Of a stretch of 64,000 nucleotides of DNA, positions 48,292-57,492 are shown one piece after another; position 1 is the stretch's first letter; each line of letters begins with the position of its first letter. The stretch is from assembly GCF_018614135.1 (NCBI RefSeq), contig NZ_JAGGOW010000040.1, positions 1-64,000 on the forward strand, given 5' to 3'. The position numbers and the translations under genes are program-made. The notes under the pieces were generated by a model that was not told where the DNA came from, did not search any database, and saw only the letters and a program-made list of their open reading frames with translations. Source of the stretch: Streptomyces sp. ISL-66. GTDB lineage: Bacteria; Actinomycetota; Actinomycetes; Streptomycetales; Streptomycetaceae.

Positions 48292-50001
48292 ATGAGGCTT
48301 GGAGTGACTGAGTCTGCGTCGAACGACGGCGAGAACGCCGCGCGGGTCATCGCCGGGCGCTACCGCCTGCTGGGCCCGCTCGGGCACGGCGGGATGGGAA
48401 CCGTGTGGCGGGCCCGCGACGAGGTGCTCGGCCGCGAGGTCGCCGTCAAGGAGGTGCGGGCACCGGCCGGGATGGACCCCGCCGAGGTGAGCCGCATGTA
48501 CCGGCGCCTGGAACGGGAGGCCTGGGCCGCGGCCCGCGTCTCGCACCGGGGCGTCGTCACCGTCTACGACGTGGCCACCGAGGACGGCCGACCGTGGATC
48601 GTGATGGAGATCGTACGGGGTCTCTCGCTCGCGGAGGTCCTGGAGGGCGACGGGCCGCTCCCCCCGCAGCGGGCCGCGCACATCGGCGAGCAGGTGCTGT
48701 CCGCGCTACGCGCGGCGCACGAGGCGGGGGTGCTGCACCGGGACGTGAAACCGGGCAACGTGCTGATCGCCAACGACGGCCGGGTGGTGCTCGGCGACTT
48801 CGGGATCGCGAGCCTGGAGGGCTCCACCGCCATCACCATGACGGGCGAGGTGGTCGGATCCCCGGAATTCCTTTCTCCGGAGCGGGCGTTGGGCCGGGAA
48901 CCGGGTCCCGAGTCGGACCTGTGGGCGCTCGGGGTGATGCTGTACACCGCCGTCGAGGGGGTCCCGCCCTTCCACCGGGACACGCCGGTGGCCACGCTGC
49001 GGGCCGTGGTGGACGAGGACTTCCCGCCGCCGGTGCGCGCCGGGGCGCTGGCTCCCGTACTGGAGGGACTGCTGGTCAAGGATCCCGGGCAGCGGCTGCC
49101 CGCGACGGAGGCGGCCCGGATGTTGCGGATCATCGGCGCGGGCGGAACCGTACGGGGCTTCGGCGGACCGGTGTCCGGGCCGACCGTGGCGCTTGCGGCG
49201 GGGGCCGCGTCGGGGCCGACGGTGGGTCCGGACACCCCGGTCTCCCTCGTGCGGCACCGCCACGGCCGTCCCACGCCGCCGGCGCCGGTGCCCGCGCCGA
49301 TGTCCGCCCCCGGGACCGGCGGACCGCGCCGGCAGGGCGGGGCCGGGGCGGTCCTGACCGCCGGGATCGTGCTGCTGGTGGTCGTGGTGGCCCTGCTGGG
49401 CTGGCTGCTGTGGAGGGACCTGCGGGACACCGGCGGCGACGGCGGGGTCCGCCCCACGCTCCCGGCGACCCCCACCGCGAGCGCCGACGCCTCGCCTTCG
49501 CCCAGCCCCTCCCCGAGCCCGTCCGAGAGCCCGTCCGCGTCCCCTTCGGCGTCCCCCTCGGCCACTGCGCCGGCGAATCTCACCGTGTCCGCGGTCCAGG
49601 CCGTCCGCGACGGCTACCGCGGCACCTGCCCGGCGCCGGCTGCCGAAGCGCCCGCCTTCACGGCCACCGTGACCGTGGACCGGACCCCGGCCGTGCTGGA
49701 GTACCGCTGGGCCACGCGGAGCGGGGAGACCTCCGGTCCCGGCTGGCAGTCGGTCACCTACCGGGCGGGCGGGCCCGCGAGCATGCGGCTGGACCACACG
49801 GAGCTGACGTACTACCCGGACGCGACCTTCGAGGACGCGGTGCGGCTGGAGATCCGGAGCCCGGCGGAGGTGTCCTCGGCCTGGCTGGAGTACTCCGTGA
49901 CGTGCGAGGAGGAGACCCCGACGGACGGGGCCTCCTCCCCTGGCGCTTCCGGTCCGAGCGGCTCCCCGTCACCGGAGCCGGGAGCGACCGTCAGCCCTTG
50001 A
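48292..50001 (+). CDS. Transmembrane Ser/Thr protein kinase (PknB-like)
   Basis: 569 residues. The kinase domain (about 20-280) has the glycine loop LGHGGMGTVW, the VAVKEV lysine, HRDVKPGNVLI and the DFG of LGDFGIAS. A Pro-rich juxtamembrane region leads to one helix (AVLTAGIVLLVVVVALLGWLL, near 360). The outside part is a Pro/Ser repeat (PSPSPSPSESPS) and a ~120-residue beta-rich sensor domain with two Cys, not PASTA repeats. It should sense an envelope signal and phosphorylate cytoplasmic targets. ATG 48292 is used; GTG 48304 is possible. Confidence 0.9.
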   Translation: MRLGVTESASNDGENAARVIAGRYRLLGPLGHGGMGTVWRARDEVLGREVAVKEVRAPAGMDPAEVSRMYRRLEREAWAAARVSHRGVVTVYDVATEDGRPWIVMEIVRGLSLAEVLEGDGPLPPQRAAHIGEQVLSALRAAHEAGVLHRDVKPGNVLIANDGRVVLGDFGIASLEGSTAITMTGEVVGSPEFLSPERALGREPGPESDLWALGVMLYTAVEGVPPFHRDTPVATLRAVVDEDFPPPVRAGALAPVLEGLLVKDPGQRLPATEAARMLRIIGAGGTVRGFGGPVSGPTVALAAGAASGPTVGPDTPVSLVRHRHGRPTPPAPVPAPMSAPGTGGPRRQGGAGAVLTAGIVLLVVVVALLGWLLWRDLRDTGGDGGVRPTLPATPTASADASPSPSPSPSPSESPSASPSASPSATAPANLTVSAVQAVRDGYRGTCPAPAAEAPAFTATVTVDRTPAVLEYRWATRSGETSGPGWQSVTYRAGGPASMRLDHTELTYYPDATFEDAVRLEIRSPAEVSSAWLEYSVTCEEETPTDGASSPGASGPSGSPSPEPGATVSP

Positions 50002-50026
50002 GCGCGCTTCGCGGGCCGTTGGACCC

Positions 50027-50833
50027 TCAGGCCGCGCCGGTGAAGACGGGCAGGTAGCCGCCGGACTGTCCGGCGGCGGTCGGGTGGTACGACTCGCCGA
50101 TGTCGAGCCAGTTGAGGCTGTGCAGCCACTCGCTACCGGAGCAGATCTCGTGGCCGGTGAAGGCGCCGGCCACCGAGGCGAAGGCGAAGCCGTGGTTGGC
50201 GGCGCGTTTGGCGATGGCGGCGTTCAGGTAGTCGGAGGCGCCGTTGATGGCCGTGCGTTCGCCCTCGGTCAGTCCGGCGACGCAGGTTCCGTTCAGCTTG
50301 TAGAAGCGGGGATAGCCGAGGACGACCACGCGGGCGCCCGGGGAACGGCTGTGGATGGCGTTGTAGACCTGGTCGAGCTGGCCGGGGAGGGTGGAGTCCA
50401 CGTACGCCTTGGCCTGGTTGACGCGACTGATGCACGCGGACTCGGACTGGAGCACACAGGTCGTCATGACGTCGGAGAATCCGGCGTCGTTGCCGCCGAT
50501 GGTGATGCTGACCAGGTCGGTGCCGGAGTTCAGCGGGGTGAGCTGGCCGTTCATCACGTCACCCGTGCGGGCGCCCGAGCAGGCGGCGAAGGAGAAGGTC
50601 TGCGGGGCGTGGGCGGCGGCCCAGAGCGCCGGGTAGGCGCGCGTGGTGCGCTTGCAGTTGCCGCTCGAACTGTCGTAGTTGCCGGCGCCGACTCCGGACG
50701 AGTACGAATCGCCGAGCGCGACGTAGCCGAAGTCGGCCGCGGCGGAGGCCTGTCCCGCCCCGAACAGGGCGGCGCCCGCGGCGAGTAACAGGGCGGAGGC
50801 GAGGGCTGCGAAGCGCGGCATTCTCATGCTCAT
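50027..50833 (-). CDS. Secreted SGNH/GDSL lipase
   Basis: 268 residues, the length of the S. rimosus extracellular lipase, which it closely resembles. Signal peptide to about residue 33. Block I is VALGDSYSSGVGAGNY with nucleophile Ser43, block III is TIGGNDAGFSD and the catalytic His is in GESYHPTAAGQ. Six cysteines (for example SGNCKRT, AACSGA, TTCVLQ, NGTC) fit three disulfides. Hydrolyses esters outside the cell. ATG 50833 follows AAGGAG. Confidence 0.95.
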   Translation of the reverse strand: MSMRMPRFAALASALLLAAGAALFGAGQASAAADFGYVALGDSYSSGVGAGNYDSSSGNCKRTTRAYPALWAAAHAPQTFSFAACSGARTGDVMNGQLTPLNSGTDLVSITIGGNDAGFSDVMTTCVLQSESACISRVNQAKAYVDSTLPGQLDQVYNAIHSRSPGARVVVLGYPRFYKLNGTCVAGLTEGERTAINGASDYLNAAIAKRAANHGFAFASVAGAFTGHEICSGSEWLHSLNWLDIGESYHPTAAGQSGGYLPVFTGAA

Positions 50834-51034
50834 GTATGCGGCTCCTTGTGGGGGGTTACTCCTCAGTCCGTGATACAAGGAGCGGAGCCTTGCCGGAAGT
50901 GTTCATGTCAAGAATGTTCCGGGTGGACATGGGGTCCGAATCTTCACCCGCACCGGGTTTGAAGAGGGGACTCCGCCACTCGATCCGGCTAAACACGGGT
51001 GCACGGGGCCAGTTCGTGCCGGATCATGGGCGCC

Positions 51035-52135
51035 ATGCCAGCCAACCCTCAAGACGCGCTGCCGATCCGGCTCAACGTCGACGACAGCGACTCCCCGTCG
51101 GACGTCGTCGACGCGCTGTTCCTCGGCCGCTTCGCGTCCGGCGAGCAGCCCTACTCGCACAGCGTCTCGATCGAGCGGGTGAAGGCGGGCGCGACGCTCC
51201 TGCCGCCCCAGGCCACCGTGTTGCGCTCAGCGCGCGACACCGACCGCAGCGCGACGCTCGCCGAGGGCGAGGGATGGACCATGCTCGTCTCCCGCTGGAG
51301 CCGGGGCGCGGACGTCACCGTCACGGCCGTCAGCGACGAACTCGCCGCCGGAGTGCTCGACGAGGCCACGGACGGGGCGCAGGACGAGCCCGAACCGCAG
51401 CCCGAGAACGTCACCATGGGGTTCTGGTACGTCTCCCCGCGCCGCGGCCCGTACCGCACGACCCGGCAGATCGCGGCCGGGACCTGGGCCGAGGTGCGGC
51501 CCAACTACACGGCCCCGGTGGCCGGGGCGATGGACCGGCTGATGAAGGTCACCCCGGACGACATCTCGGGCCGACTGCTCCTGCTGCACGGCCCGCCGGG
51601 CACGGGCAAGACCTCCGCGCTGCGCACGCTCGCGCGGTCCTGGCGGGACTGGTGCCAGGTGGACTGCGTGCTGGACCCGGAGCGGCTGTTCAACGACGTC
51701 GGCTACCTGATGGACATCGCGATCGGCGAGGACGAGGGCACGGCGAAGGGCCGTTGGCGGCTGCTGCTGCTGGAGGACTGCGACGAGCTGATCCGCGGCG
51801 AGGCCCGGCACACCGCCGGGCAGGCGCTGTCCCGGCTGCTCAACCTCACGGACGGGCTGCTCGGCCAGGGGCGCAACGTACTGGTGGGCGTAACGACCAA
51901 CGAGGACCTGGAGCGGCTCCACCCGGCCGTGGTCCGGCCGGGCCGCTGCCTGGCCCGGATCGAGGTCGGCCGGCTGACGCACCGCGAGGCCGTGGACTGG
52001 CTCGGCACGGACGAGGGCATCTCCCGCGAGGGCGCGACGCTGGCGGAGCTCTACGCCCTGCGCCGCGGCGCGACGGGCCCCGCGGCCCTACTGCCGCCGC
52101 AGAGCCAGGACTCCGAGGCGGGGCTGTACCTGTAG
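51035..52135 (+). CDS. DUF5925/AAA-type ATPase
   Basis: 366 residues. The N-terminal ~150 residues (PIRLNVDDSDSPSDVVDALFLGRF) form DUF5925. The second part is an AAA domain with Walker A LLHGPPGTGKTSAL (near 185), Walker B LLLLEDCDEL and a sensor TTNEDL. No partner gene is seen nearby. Its cellular role is unknown. ATG 51035 is preferred over 51026 since conserved sequence begins at MPANPQ. Confidence 0.87.
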   Translation: MPANPQDALPIRLNVDDSDSPSDVVDALFLGRFASGEQPYSHSVSIERVKAGATLLPPQATVLRSARDTDRSATLAEGEGWTMLVSRWSRGADVTVTAVSDELAAGVLDEATDGAQDEPEPQPENVTMGFWYVSPRRGPYRTTRQIAAGTWAEVRPNYTAPVAGAMDRLMKVTPDDISGRLLLLHGPPGTGKTSALRTLARSWRDWCQVDCVLDPERLFNDVGYLMDIAIGEDEGTAKGRWRLLLLEDCDELIRGEARHTAGQALSRLLNLTDGLLGQGRNVLVGVTTNEDLERLHPAVVRPGRCLARIEVGRLTHREAVDWLGTDEGISREGATLAELYALRRGATGPAALLPPQSQDSEAGLYL

Positions 52136-52273
52136 GGCCCGGCGGGCGGGGTGCGCGAGATGCGCCGGGCCGGCGCGCGGGGCGACGACAATGGGGGCGC
52201 GGCCCGAAGCCCGCCCCCGTCGGCCGTGTACACCCGTGCCACACCCGGGGGCCCACGAACAGGAGAACCCACC

Positions 52274-52816
52274 GTGCTCGAACCGGCGCAGGAGAACCCC
52301 TACCCCGACAGCCACGTCCTCGGTGAGGGTCCCGAGCCGCATCCACAACTCCAGCCGGTGCTGGGCCTCATCGGGCGCTGGCACGGGCGGGGAAGCGGTG
52401 AGTACCCGACCCTGGAGCAGGGCTTCCGGTACGAGCAGGAGATCACCTTCGGCCACGACGGCAGGCCCTTCCTCTGCTACGAGTCGCGCGCGTGGCTCGT
52501 CGACGGGTCCGGGAAGGCCCTGCGCCCCGCGGGGCGGGAGACCGGGTGGTGGCGGATCCTGCCGGACGCCTCCATCGAGGCCACGCTCGCCCACCCGACG
52601 GGAATCGTCGAGACGTACGTCGGGCGCGTGTCCGGCACGGAGATCGAGATGGCGACGGACACGGTGGGGCTGACCCCCCGGGCCAAGGAGGTGACCGGCA
52701 TGCGGCGCCGGTACGTGCTCCAGAACGGCGAGCTGACGATCGAGCAGGACATGGCCGCGGTGGGACAGCCCATGCAGCACCACCTCCGCGCGCGGCTGCT
52801 GCGGCGCAAGGGCTGA
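52274..52816 (+). CDS. Nitrobindin-like heme-binding protein (FABP family)
   Basis: 180 residues. The motif LIGRWHGRGSGEYP is the nitrobindin/THAP4-like beta-barrel signature; the terminal HHLRARL segment carries the heme-ligating His. Related proteins bind ferric heme and scavenge nitric oxide or isomerise peroxynitrite. Soluble, cytoplasmic. GTG 52274 is preceded by AGGAG (52260-52264). Confidence 0.9.
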   Translation: MLEPAQENPYPDSHVLGEGPEPHPQLQPVLGLIGRWHGRGSGEYPTLEQGFRYEQEITFGHDGRPFLCYESRAWLVDGSGKALRPAGRETGWWRILPDASIEATLAHPTGIVETYVGRVSGTEIEMATDTVGLTPRAKEVTGMRRRYVLQNGELTIEQDMAAVGQPMQHHLRARLLRRKG

Positions 52817-52937
52817 CCCCCGCGGGGCGCCGGACGCCGGGTCAGGGGGTGCGGGTGCCGGTCGGCAGGGGTGTCAGCCGTCACGGGTGCCGGTCGGCAG
52901 GGGTGTCACCCGGCAGGGGCACCAGCCCGCAGGGGTA

Positions 52938-53348
52938 TCAGCCGGCGTACCGCGCGCGCAGCGCGTCCAGCGCCGCCGCCACCGCTTCGTCGAAGGTCAG
53001 GCCCAGCCGCCGCGCCCGCTCCGCATAGGCCTGCGCGGCGGCGGCCGCCTCCCGGGCCGCGCCGTCGCCCGCCGCCGCGACGAAGCTGCCGCCCCGGCCC
53101 CGCGTCTCGATCACCCCGTCCGACTCCAGCGCCCGGTACGCCTTCGCGACCGTGTTCGCCGCCAGCCCGAGCTCCTCCGCGAGTCCGCGCACGGTGGGCA
53201 GTTTGAAGCCGACCGGCAGCCGACCGGCCCGCGCGCCCTCGGCGATCTGGGCGCGCAACTGCTCGTACGGGGCGGCCGCGCCGGCCGCCGCGTCGATCCG
53301 GATCTTCAGGTTCGTGGAAGTCGAGGTCACACCCCGATTGTCCCCCAT
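52938..53348 (-). CDS. GntR-family regulator (YtrA-like, HTH only)
   Basis: 136 residues. The winged HTH occupies most of the protein (YEQLRAQIAEGARAGRLPVGFKLPTVRGLAEELGLAANTVAKAYRALESDGVIETRGRGGSFV); a short C-terminal helix region follows, as in the YtrA subgroup. ATG 53348 is used; GTG 53330 is a good alternative. Divergent from the GNAT gene across a spacer of CGCCCCGGAC-type repeats, which may hide the shared promoter. Confidence 0.85.
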   Translation of the reverse strand: MGDNRGVTSTSTNLKIRIDAAAGAAAPYEQLRAQIAEGARAGRLPVGFKLPTVRGLAEELGLAANTVAKAYRALESDGVIETRGRGGSFVAAAGDGAAREAAAAAQAYAERARRLGLTFDEAVAAALDALRARYAG

Positions 53349-53390
53349 CGGCCCCGGCCCCGACCCTGAGACCGGCCCGGACCCGCCCCG

Positions 53391-53520
53391 GACCCCGGTC
53401 CGTGCGCACCCCGCACACCGCCCCGCACGCGCCCCGGACACCGCCCCGCAGGCGCCCCGCACGCACCCCGGACGCGCCCCGGACGCGCCCCGGACCCCGC
53501 TCCGACACCGGTCTGGACAC
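53391..53520. repeat. GC-rich degenerate repeat in the GntR/GNAT spacer
   Basis: Irregular CGCCCCGGAC/CGCCCCGCAC words repeat across about 130 bp. No gene is supported. Confidence 0.55.
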
Positions 53521-53596
53521 GCGCCGCGGCGCCACGCCCGCACCGGCGGCGAAAATCGAAGGCGCGCGCACCCCTCGCACCCCTACCGTCGCGCAC

Positions 53597-54544
53597 ATGA
53601 GCCCGAGCATTCGCGACCTGCGCCCGAACGACCCTGAGGACAGCGAGTCCATCGTGAGGGTGCGCCGCGCGGCCCTCCCCTTCATGATCAGCTCCGCCCC
53701 GGGAGTGGCCTTCGAGGTGACTTCCGCGCACCCCGACAAGCGCTACCGCCTCCTCGTCGCCGAGACCGGCGACGGCCGGGTCATCGGCACCGCGCAGGTC
53801 GGCATCGCCTACAACAGCCCCGTCCCCGGCCAGGGCTTCGTCAACACCTACGTGGATCCCGCGGCGCGCGGGCTCGGCGCCGGGAGCGCCCTGCTGCGCG
53901 CCGCCGAGGAGCACCTCGCCGCCGAGGGCGCGAAGGACTCGTACGCCTGGGTGCTCGACGAGCCGCCCCACCGCGCCTTCGCCGAGCGCCACGGGTACCG
54001 CGCCTCCCGCTCCGCGCACTTCCTCCGCCTCGACCTGGCCTCGGCCGCGCTGCCCACGCTCCCCGGGACCCTGCCGGCCGGTGTCGAGCTGCGCCCCGGT
54101 TCGGCCTACGCCGCCGATCCGCGCCCGCTCTTCGAGGCGGATGCCGCGGCTTCGCTCGACGAACCGGGCGACGTGACGGTCGAGTTCGACGACTACGAGG
54201 ACTGGCTGCGGCACACCTGGAACAACCCGTACCTCGACCACGAGCTCACCACCGTCGTGCTGGTCGACGGCGGGGTCGCCGCCTTCACCGCTGCCCACAC
54301 CGACGGCGCGACCCGCTACTCCTCCGCCATGACCGGCACCCTGCGCGCGTTCCGCGGCCGCGGGCTGGCCAAGCTCGCCAAGACCGACTCGCTGCTCCGG
54401 GCCCGCGCGGCCGGCTACACGGAGGCGTTCACCGGCAACGACACCGGCAATGCCCCGATGCTCGCCGTCAACACCTGGTTCGGGTACGAGATCTGCGCCA
54501 CCGAGACCCGCTTCGCCAAGCCCCTCGCCCCGTCCGCCGACTGA
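53597..54544 (+). CDS. Double-domain GNAT acetyltransferase
   Basis: 315 residues with two acetyltransferase domains. The acetyl-CoA loop of the first is VDPAARGLGAGSALLRAAEEHL; the second has TLRAFRGRGLAKLAKTDSLLRA followed by TGNDTGNAPMLAVNTWFGYE, a common pattern in Streptomyces GNATs. It transfers an acetyl group to an unknown amine. ATG 53597. A DUF402 gene lies 52 bp downstream in the same direction, separated by an 8-bp repeat. Confidence 0.92.
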   Translation: MSPSIRDLRPNDPEDSESIVRVRRAALPFMISSAPGVAFEVTSAHPDKRYRLLVAETGDGRVIGTAQVGIAYNSPVPGQGFVNTYVDPAARGLGAGSALLRAAEEHLAAEGAKDSYAWVLDEPPHRAFAERHGYRASRSAHFLRLDLASAALPTLPGTLPAGVELRPGSAYAADPRPLFEADAAASLDEPGDVTVEFDDYEDWLRHTWNNPYLDHELTTVVLVDGGVAAFTAAHTDGATRYSSAMTGTLRAFRGRGLAKLAKTDSLLRARAAGYTEAFTGNDTGNAPMLAVNTWFGYEICATETRFAKPLAPSAD

Positions 54545-54574
54545 ACGACCGGACGACCGGACGACCGGACGACC
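54545..54574 (+). repeat. 8-bp tandem repeat (ACGACCGG)
   Basis: ACGACCGG three times plus ACGACC, filling most of the spacer between the GNAT stop and the DUF402 ribosome site. Confidence 0.85.
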
Positions 54575-54595
54575 AAGAGCAAAGGATCCACCCCG

Positions 54596-55078
54596 ATGAC
54601 CGACCGGTTCACCGTCACCCTCACCAAGGCGGGCCGCACCAAGATCAGCTACCCGGCGGAGCTGGTCGCCGATACCGGCACCCGGATCACCGTACGGGCG
54701 CCCTGGGCGGCCGAAGGAGTGCGGGACTTCGGGTTCGTGCGCTTCGAGCCGGGCGACGTGTTCACCGAGCACTTCTGGCGCGACCGCTGGTACGCGGTCA
54801 AGGAGGTGCGGACCGGGGGGGGCCTCCTCAAGGGCTGGTACTGCGACGTGACCCGGCCCGCGGTGGTGACGGACGGCGCGATCCTGGTCGAGGACCTGGA
54901 CCTGGACCTGTGGGTGTCGGCGGACGGCTCCGAGGTACTGCGCCTGGACGAGGACGAGTTCGCCGAGAGCGGGCTCGCGGACGCCGACCCCGCCGCGGCC
55001 GCCGCGGCCGTACGGGCGCTGGATTCCCTGGAGGCGCAGGCCCGTTCGGCGGCCGGACTGGGCGCGCTGCTGTCCTGA
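54596..55078 (+). CDS. DUF402 domain protein
   Basis: 160 residues. DUF402 is seen as FGFVRFEPGDVFTEHFWRDRWYAVKEVR then KGWYCDVTRPAVV and the acidic DLDLDLWV segment; FomD, a nucleotide-hydrolysing member, shares this fold. It likely hydrolyses a nucleoside phosphate, but the substrate is unknown. ATG 54596. The sequence after the stop has CCTTA...TAAGG that may be a terminator. Confidence 0.88.
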   Translation: MTDRFTVTLTKAGRTKISYPAELVADTGTRITVRAPWAAEGVRDFGFVRFEPGDVFTEHFWRDRWYAVKEVRTGGGLLKGWYCDVTRPAVVTDGAILVEDLDLDLWVSADGSEVLRLDEDEFAESGLADADPAAAAAAVRALDSLEAQARSAAGLGALLS

Positions 55079-55339
55079 GGTACGGGGTTTGCCCCGGTTC
55101 CGGACGGGATCCGACCCGGTTCCTGTGGCCCCGCTTAGCGGTTCCTTAACGGGGCCCTAAGGATCGGCTCCGGGGGGCCGAAGTCGGCGAAACGCCGGGT
55201 GCGGGCGGTTAGTTTGGCTGGGCCAGGGAGGGCCGGAGGCGGCGCCGCGCACCCGTGAGGGGCGGCGCCGCCCAGCCTCGGCCCCCTGGTGCACCCCAGA
55301 CTCGCGCTGCCCCGTGCCGCGCCCCGGAGGAGATCCACC

Positions 55340-56440
55340 ATGTCCGCACGCCGTACCGCCGCCCGTATCGCCGCCGCCGGTTTCGCCCCCCTCGCGGTGG
55401 CCTCGTACGCCGTCTCGTCGGCGGCCGCCCACGGTTCGATGACGGACCCGGTCAGCCGGGTGGCGGCGTGCTACGCGGAGGGCCCGGAGGCCCCGAAGTC
55501 CGCGGCCTGCAAGGCGGCGGTCGCGGCGAGCGGGTCGCAGGCGTTCTACGACTGGAACGCGGTGAACATCGCCAACGCGGCCGGGCAGAGCAAGTCCCTG
55601 ATCCCGGACGGGCAGCTGTGCTCGGCGGGCAACAGCAAGTACAAGGGGCTGGACCTGGCGCGCGCCGACTGGCCGGCGAGCCCGCTGGCCCCGGGCGCGC
55701 ACACCTTCCGCTACAAGGGGACCGCCCCGCACAAGGGCTCCTTCGAGCTGTACGTGACGAAGGACGGCTACGACCCGTCGAAGCCGCTGAAGTGGTCGGA
55801 CCTGGAACCGGCGCCGTTCGTGAAGGTCACCGATCCGGGGATGCGGAACGGCGAGTACGTGTTCTCCGGCACCGTCCCGAACAAGACCGGCCGGCACCTG
55901 GTCTACAGCGTCTGGCAGCGCTCGGACAGCCCGGAGGCCTTCTACTCCTGCTCGGACGTGGTCTTCGGCAAGGACAACGGCGGGAGCGGCGCCGGTACGG
56001 GTACGGGTACGGGTACGGGTACGGGTACGGGTACGGGTACGGGGAGCACGGGCGGCGCCGGAACGGGCGGCACGAACGGCAAGCCGACCACGCAGCCGGG
56101 TTCCAAGCCCTCCGGCCTGCCCTCGGACGCGCCCTCCGCTGCCCAGCCGTCGGAACAGCCGTCGGAACAGCCGTCGGCCCCCACGGACCAGCAGATCGCC
56201 GCCGGCGCGGGCAAGTCCACGGTGGAGCACAACGGCCACGGGGACAACGACCCGAAGACGAACGCCCAGGCCGCCCCGTCCCCGGTCCCCTCGCGGAGCG
56301 AGGCCGACCTCGCGGAGACGGGCGGCAGCAGCGCCACCCCGGCGATCGCGATCGCCGGGGCCGGCGTCCTGGCCATCGGTGCGGCCGTGCTCTTCGGGCT
56401 GGCCCGCCGCCGTGGAACGCCGGGCCGCCACGGCCGCTGA
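55340..56440 (+). CDS. Sortase-anchored AA10 lytic polysaccharide monooxygenase
   Basis: 366 residues. The signal peptide ends before His31, which begins the mature protein (HGSMTDP) and with His131 (in TAPHKGS) forms the copper histidine brace of AA10. Four or more cysteines fit the domain. A Gly/Thr repeat and a Pro/Ser/Gln linker lead to LAETG (324-328), a hydrophobic helix and an Arg tail: a class E sortase signal. It should oxidatively cleave chitin, cellulose or a cell-surface glycan while bound to the wall. GGAGGAG sets ATG 55340. Confidence 0.93.
   Translation: MSARRTAARIAAAGFAPLAVASYAVSSAAAHGSMTDPVSRVAACYAEGPEAPKSAACKAAVAASGSQAFYDWNAVNIANAAGQSKSLIPDGQLCSAGNSKYKGLDLARADWPASPLAPGAHTFRYKGTAPHKGSFELYVTKDGYDPSKPLKWSDLEPAPFVKVTDPGMRNGEYVFSGTVPNKTGRHLVYSVWQRSDSPEAFYSCSDVVFGKDNGGSGAGTGTGTGTGTGTGTGTGSTGGAGTGGTNGKPTTQPGSKPSGLPSDAPSAAQPSEQPSEQPSAPTDQQIAAGAGKSTVEHNGHGDNDPKTNAQAAPSPVPSRSEADLAETGGSSATPAIAIAGAGVLAIGAAVLFGLARRRGTPGRHGR
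55994..56041 (+). repeat. 6-bp in-frame repeat (GGTACG) in the monooxygenase gene
   Basis: Eight copies of GGTACG encoding alternating Gly and Thr in the linker after the AA10 domain. Confidence 0.9.
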
Positions 56441-56562
56441 CGGCGGTGACGGACACCAGCGACCGCTGATGGCTGCCGACAGTGAACAGGGGGCTGCCGG
56501 CAGCCGTCAGCGGGGAGGGGGGCGGCCGTCCGGAACGATCACCGGACGGCCGCCCCGTGGCG

Positions 56563-57423
56563 TCAGGCGAAGACCGACGCGCAGGTGGTCCGCTCGGCGT
56601 GTGCCGGATCGAGGGCGTTGACGGCCTCGTGCCAGGCGATCCGGTCGGTGAGGCCGATGGCCACGTGCTCCGACAGGTCCACCGCGCACAGGTCCTGGAG
56701 CAGCACGTTGCGGACGTTCGGCCCGTCGAGGAACTGGCTCCGGTACGGGGTGACCACCTCGTCGTAGCGGGTGGCGATCACCGTGTACGTGACCCCGGGG
56801 ACGGTGTCCCCGCCGGCGTTCAGCTTGTTCTGGAAGGCGGATCCGGCGATCTGGTCGGCGAGCCCGGGTGTGGCGGCGCTGATCAGGTCCTCGGCTCCGG
56901 GGAAGTACGGGAGCAGCTGGGTGAGCCCGTTGAGGGTGGTCCCGTGGTTGTCGGGGGCGAGGCCGACCAGGGCGTTGACCTTGGCGCCGCCGCCGAGGAA
57001 CTTCAGGTAGTAGCGGGGCATCATGCCGCCCTGGGAGTGGCCGACGATGTCCGTCTTGGCCGCCCCGGTGGAGGCGAGCACCTTGTCCACGAAGGTGTCG
57101 AGCTGGCCGGCCGACTGGTCGATGGGACCGAGCCCGTTGAAGAGGGGTACTCCGGGCAGCTGCCCGTAGTCGAGGGAGTAGACGCAGTAGCCCCGGTGGA
57201 CGAGGTACGGCGCGAAGCCGAGCCAGTTGTCCACGGAGTTCCCGAAGGTCCCGTGGACCAGGACGACGGGGCGGGGGTGGGCGGCGGACGGTTTGCAGGA
57301 CCAGTTGTTCCAGCCGCTGCTCGGCGCCGAGGCGGCCTGGGCCGCGCCGGTGGGGGCGACGAGTGCGGCAGCGGTCAGGGTGAGGACGGCCAGCGGGCGG
57401 AGCAGGCGTCTCCAGGGCAGCAT
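56563..57423 (-). CDS. Secreted triacylglycerol lipase (alpha/beta fold)
   Basis: 286 residues. Signal peptide to about residue 31 (AAQA-ASA). VVLVHGTFGNSVDNW is the oxyanion segment and VGHSQGGMMPRYYL the nucleophile elbow (Ser near 129). Its sequence fits the LipA/EstA class 2 lipases of actinomycetes; a late Asp (ATRYDEVVTP) and His (SEHVAIGL) complete the triad. Extracellular ester hydrolysis. ATG 57423 follows AAGGAG. A CRP-like palindrome lies 70 bp upstream. Confidence 0.94.
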   Translation of the reverse strand: MLPWRRLLRPLAVLTLTAAALVAPTGAAQAASAPSSGWNNWSCKPSAAHPRPVVLVHGTFGNSVDNWLGFAPYLVHRGYCVYSLDYGQLPGVPLFNGLGPIDQSAGQLDTFVDKVLASTGAAKTDIVGHSQGGMMPRYYLKFLGGGAKVNALVGLAPDNHGTTLNGLTQLLPYFPGAEDLISAATPGLADQIAGSAFQNKLNAGGDTVPGVTYTVIATRYDEVVTPYRSQFLDGPNVRNVLLQDLCAVDLSEHVAIGLTDRIAWHEAVNALDPAHAERTTCASVFA

Positions 57424-57492
57424 CGTGTGATCTCCTTGCGGTTCAAGGGGAGTAACGAGGGATGGCGCGGGAAGTACGTGGGGGTTCATCCC

